DNA of 64,000 nt from DASPGQ01 sp035457705. GTDB lineage: Bacteria; Acidobacteriota; Vicinamibacteria; Marinacidobacterales; SMYC01. The notes beneath the pieces are model-generated. The model did not search any database, had not been told where the DNA came from, and was given only the letters and a program-made list of their open reading frames with translations. The stretch is from NCBI GenBank assembly GCA_035457705.1, contig DATIBD010000064.1, positions 124,001 to 188,000 on the forward strand, in the 5' to 3' direction. Position numbers and translations under genes: made by a program. Below, piece after piece: positions 63,683-64,000 of this stretch; position 1 is the stretch's first letter; the number at the start of each line of letters is the position of its first letter.

Positions 63683-64000
63683 GTGAGGCCCCGAGAGACG
63701 CTGAGGCTGGCGCAGCTGTCACTGGACCGCGCCGCCGACGCGGTGCTGTGGATCGATTCCGAGGGGCGACTTCGCTACGCCAACGACGCGGCGTGCGATT
63801 ATCTCGAGTACCAGCGTGACGAACTCTTGGCCCTGTCGGTCTTCGATCTGGACCCCACGCTCGAGGTGGCCGGCTGGTCCGGGTATTGGGCCGAGGTGAG
63901 GGCGCTTCAACGGCTCGCCACCGAGACTTTGTACCGCACGCGAACGGGCCGCAGCTTTCCGGTGGAGGCCAATGTCATTTTCCTCAGCTTTCGGGGCCAT
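63683..64000 (+). CDS. PAS-domain sensor protein, N-terminal part (cut by window edge)
   Basis: 106 codons from GTG 63683 run off the window. The translated part is a PAS domain: QLSLDRAADAVLWIDSEGRL at the start, then RYANDAACDYLEYQRDELLA, LSVFDLDPT, and a strand with YRTRTGRSFPVEANVIFL. Behind an NtrC-type regulator this is very probably the cognate sensor histidine kinase, but the kinase domain is outside. PAS domains bind small ligands, heme or flavin; no transmembrane segment is seen before it, so the sensor may be cytoplasmic. Confidence 0.82.
   Translation, partial: MRPRETLRLAQLSLDRAADAVLWIDSEGRLRYANDAACDYLEYQRDELLALSVFDLDPTLEVAGWSGYWAEVRALQRLATETLYRTRTGRSFPVEANVIFLSFRGH

Overview
This 64-kb window is GC-rich, densely coded chromosomal DNA from a diderm bacterium, most probably an acidobacterium. 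The evidence is an outer-membrane LPS export permease (LptF/LptG), a VWFA-related protein of the type typical of Acidobacteria (38460-39419), a bacillithiol synthesis gene (bshC), a Ser/Thr kinase with PEGA and TonB-type C-terminal parts, and a MoxR/DUF58/BatA/DUF4175/DUF4159 cluster of the kind seen in Acidobacteria and Planctomycetes. The phylum is an inference; there is no rRNA. I see no tRNA, rRNA, CRISPR array, insertion sequence or prophage.

Layout. 1-2641 (minus): rimP-nusA-infB, with infB cut by the window edge. 2773-4140 (minus): rimO, followed by a clear intrinsic terminator. 4196-5140 (plus): ankyrin-repeat protein. 5250-9186 (minus): a four-gene operon, CYTH protein, sugar-1-phosphate nucleotidyltransferase (MurU-like), sugar kinase (AmgK-like), asnS. 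9370-12975 (minus): smc. 13228-15534 (plus): a single-chain LptF-LptG fusion. 15612-16760 (minus): metK. 17032-19128 (plus): GT-C-like membrane protein. 19230-20231 (minus): GNAT protein. 20279-21385 (plus): nucleotidyltransferase.

21405-36776 (minus) is the most unusual region: a nine-gene run behind a good sigma70-like promoter. In order of transcription it encodes DUF4159 protein, vWA/glutamine-amidotransferase-like membrane protein, cysteine-free caspase-like protein, TPR protein with a gluzincin (HELAH) domain, second DUF4159 protein, MoxR AAA+ ATPase, DUF58 protein, BatA-like vWA membrane protein, and a 1183-residue DUF4175-like coiled-coil membrane protein. The first five genes overlap or nearly overlap, which suggests one envelope machine built around a MoxR ATPase and vWA (MIDAS) proteins.

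37012-64000: di-heme peroxidase (plus), small hypothetical and VWFA protein (minus), small membrane protein plus homocysteine methyltransferase/MTHFR fusion (minus), patatin-like protein without its nucleophile (minus), argS (plus, apparently nearly leaderless), a kinase / FHA-RDD / signal-peptidase operon (minus), bshC (plus), Dabb protein and FliA-type sigma factor (minus), DAACS symporter (minus), full-length metH (plus), OB-fold-like protein (minus), cytochrome c (plus), glpK (minus), lipoprotein (plus), then an NtrC-family regulator and the start of its PAS-containing partner (plus). Methionine/SAM metabolism is represented three times (metK, HMT-MTHFR, metH).

Non-coding structure: a dispersed inverted-repeat element occurs at least four times in intergenic DNA (5143, 9301, 19181, 51589), and a series of stem-loops with mutually exclusive pairings precedes the NtrC-type gene (62034-62194). 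Many genes use GTG or TTG starts inside 4-bp overlaps. Several starts were moved downstream from the longest open frame on the basis of family alignment and ribosome-binding sites, as noted in the entries.
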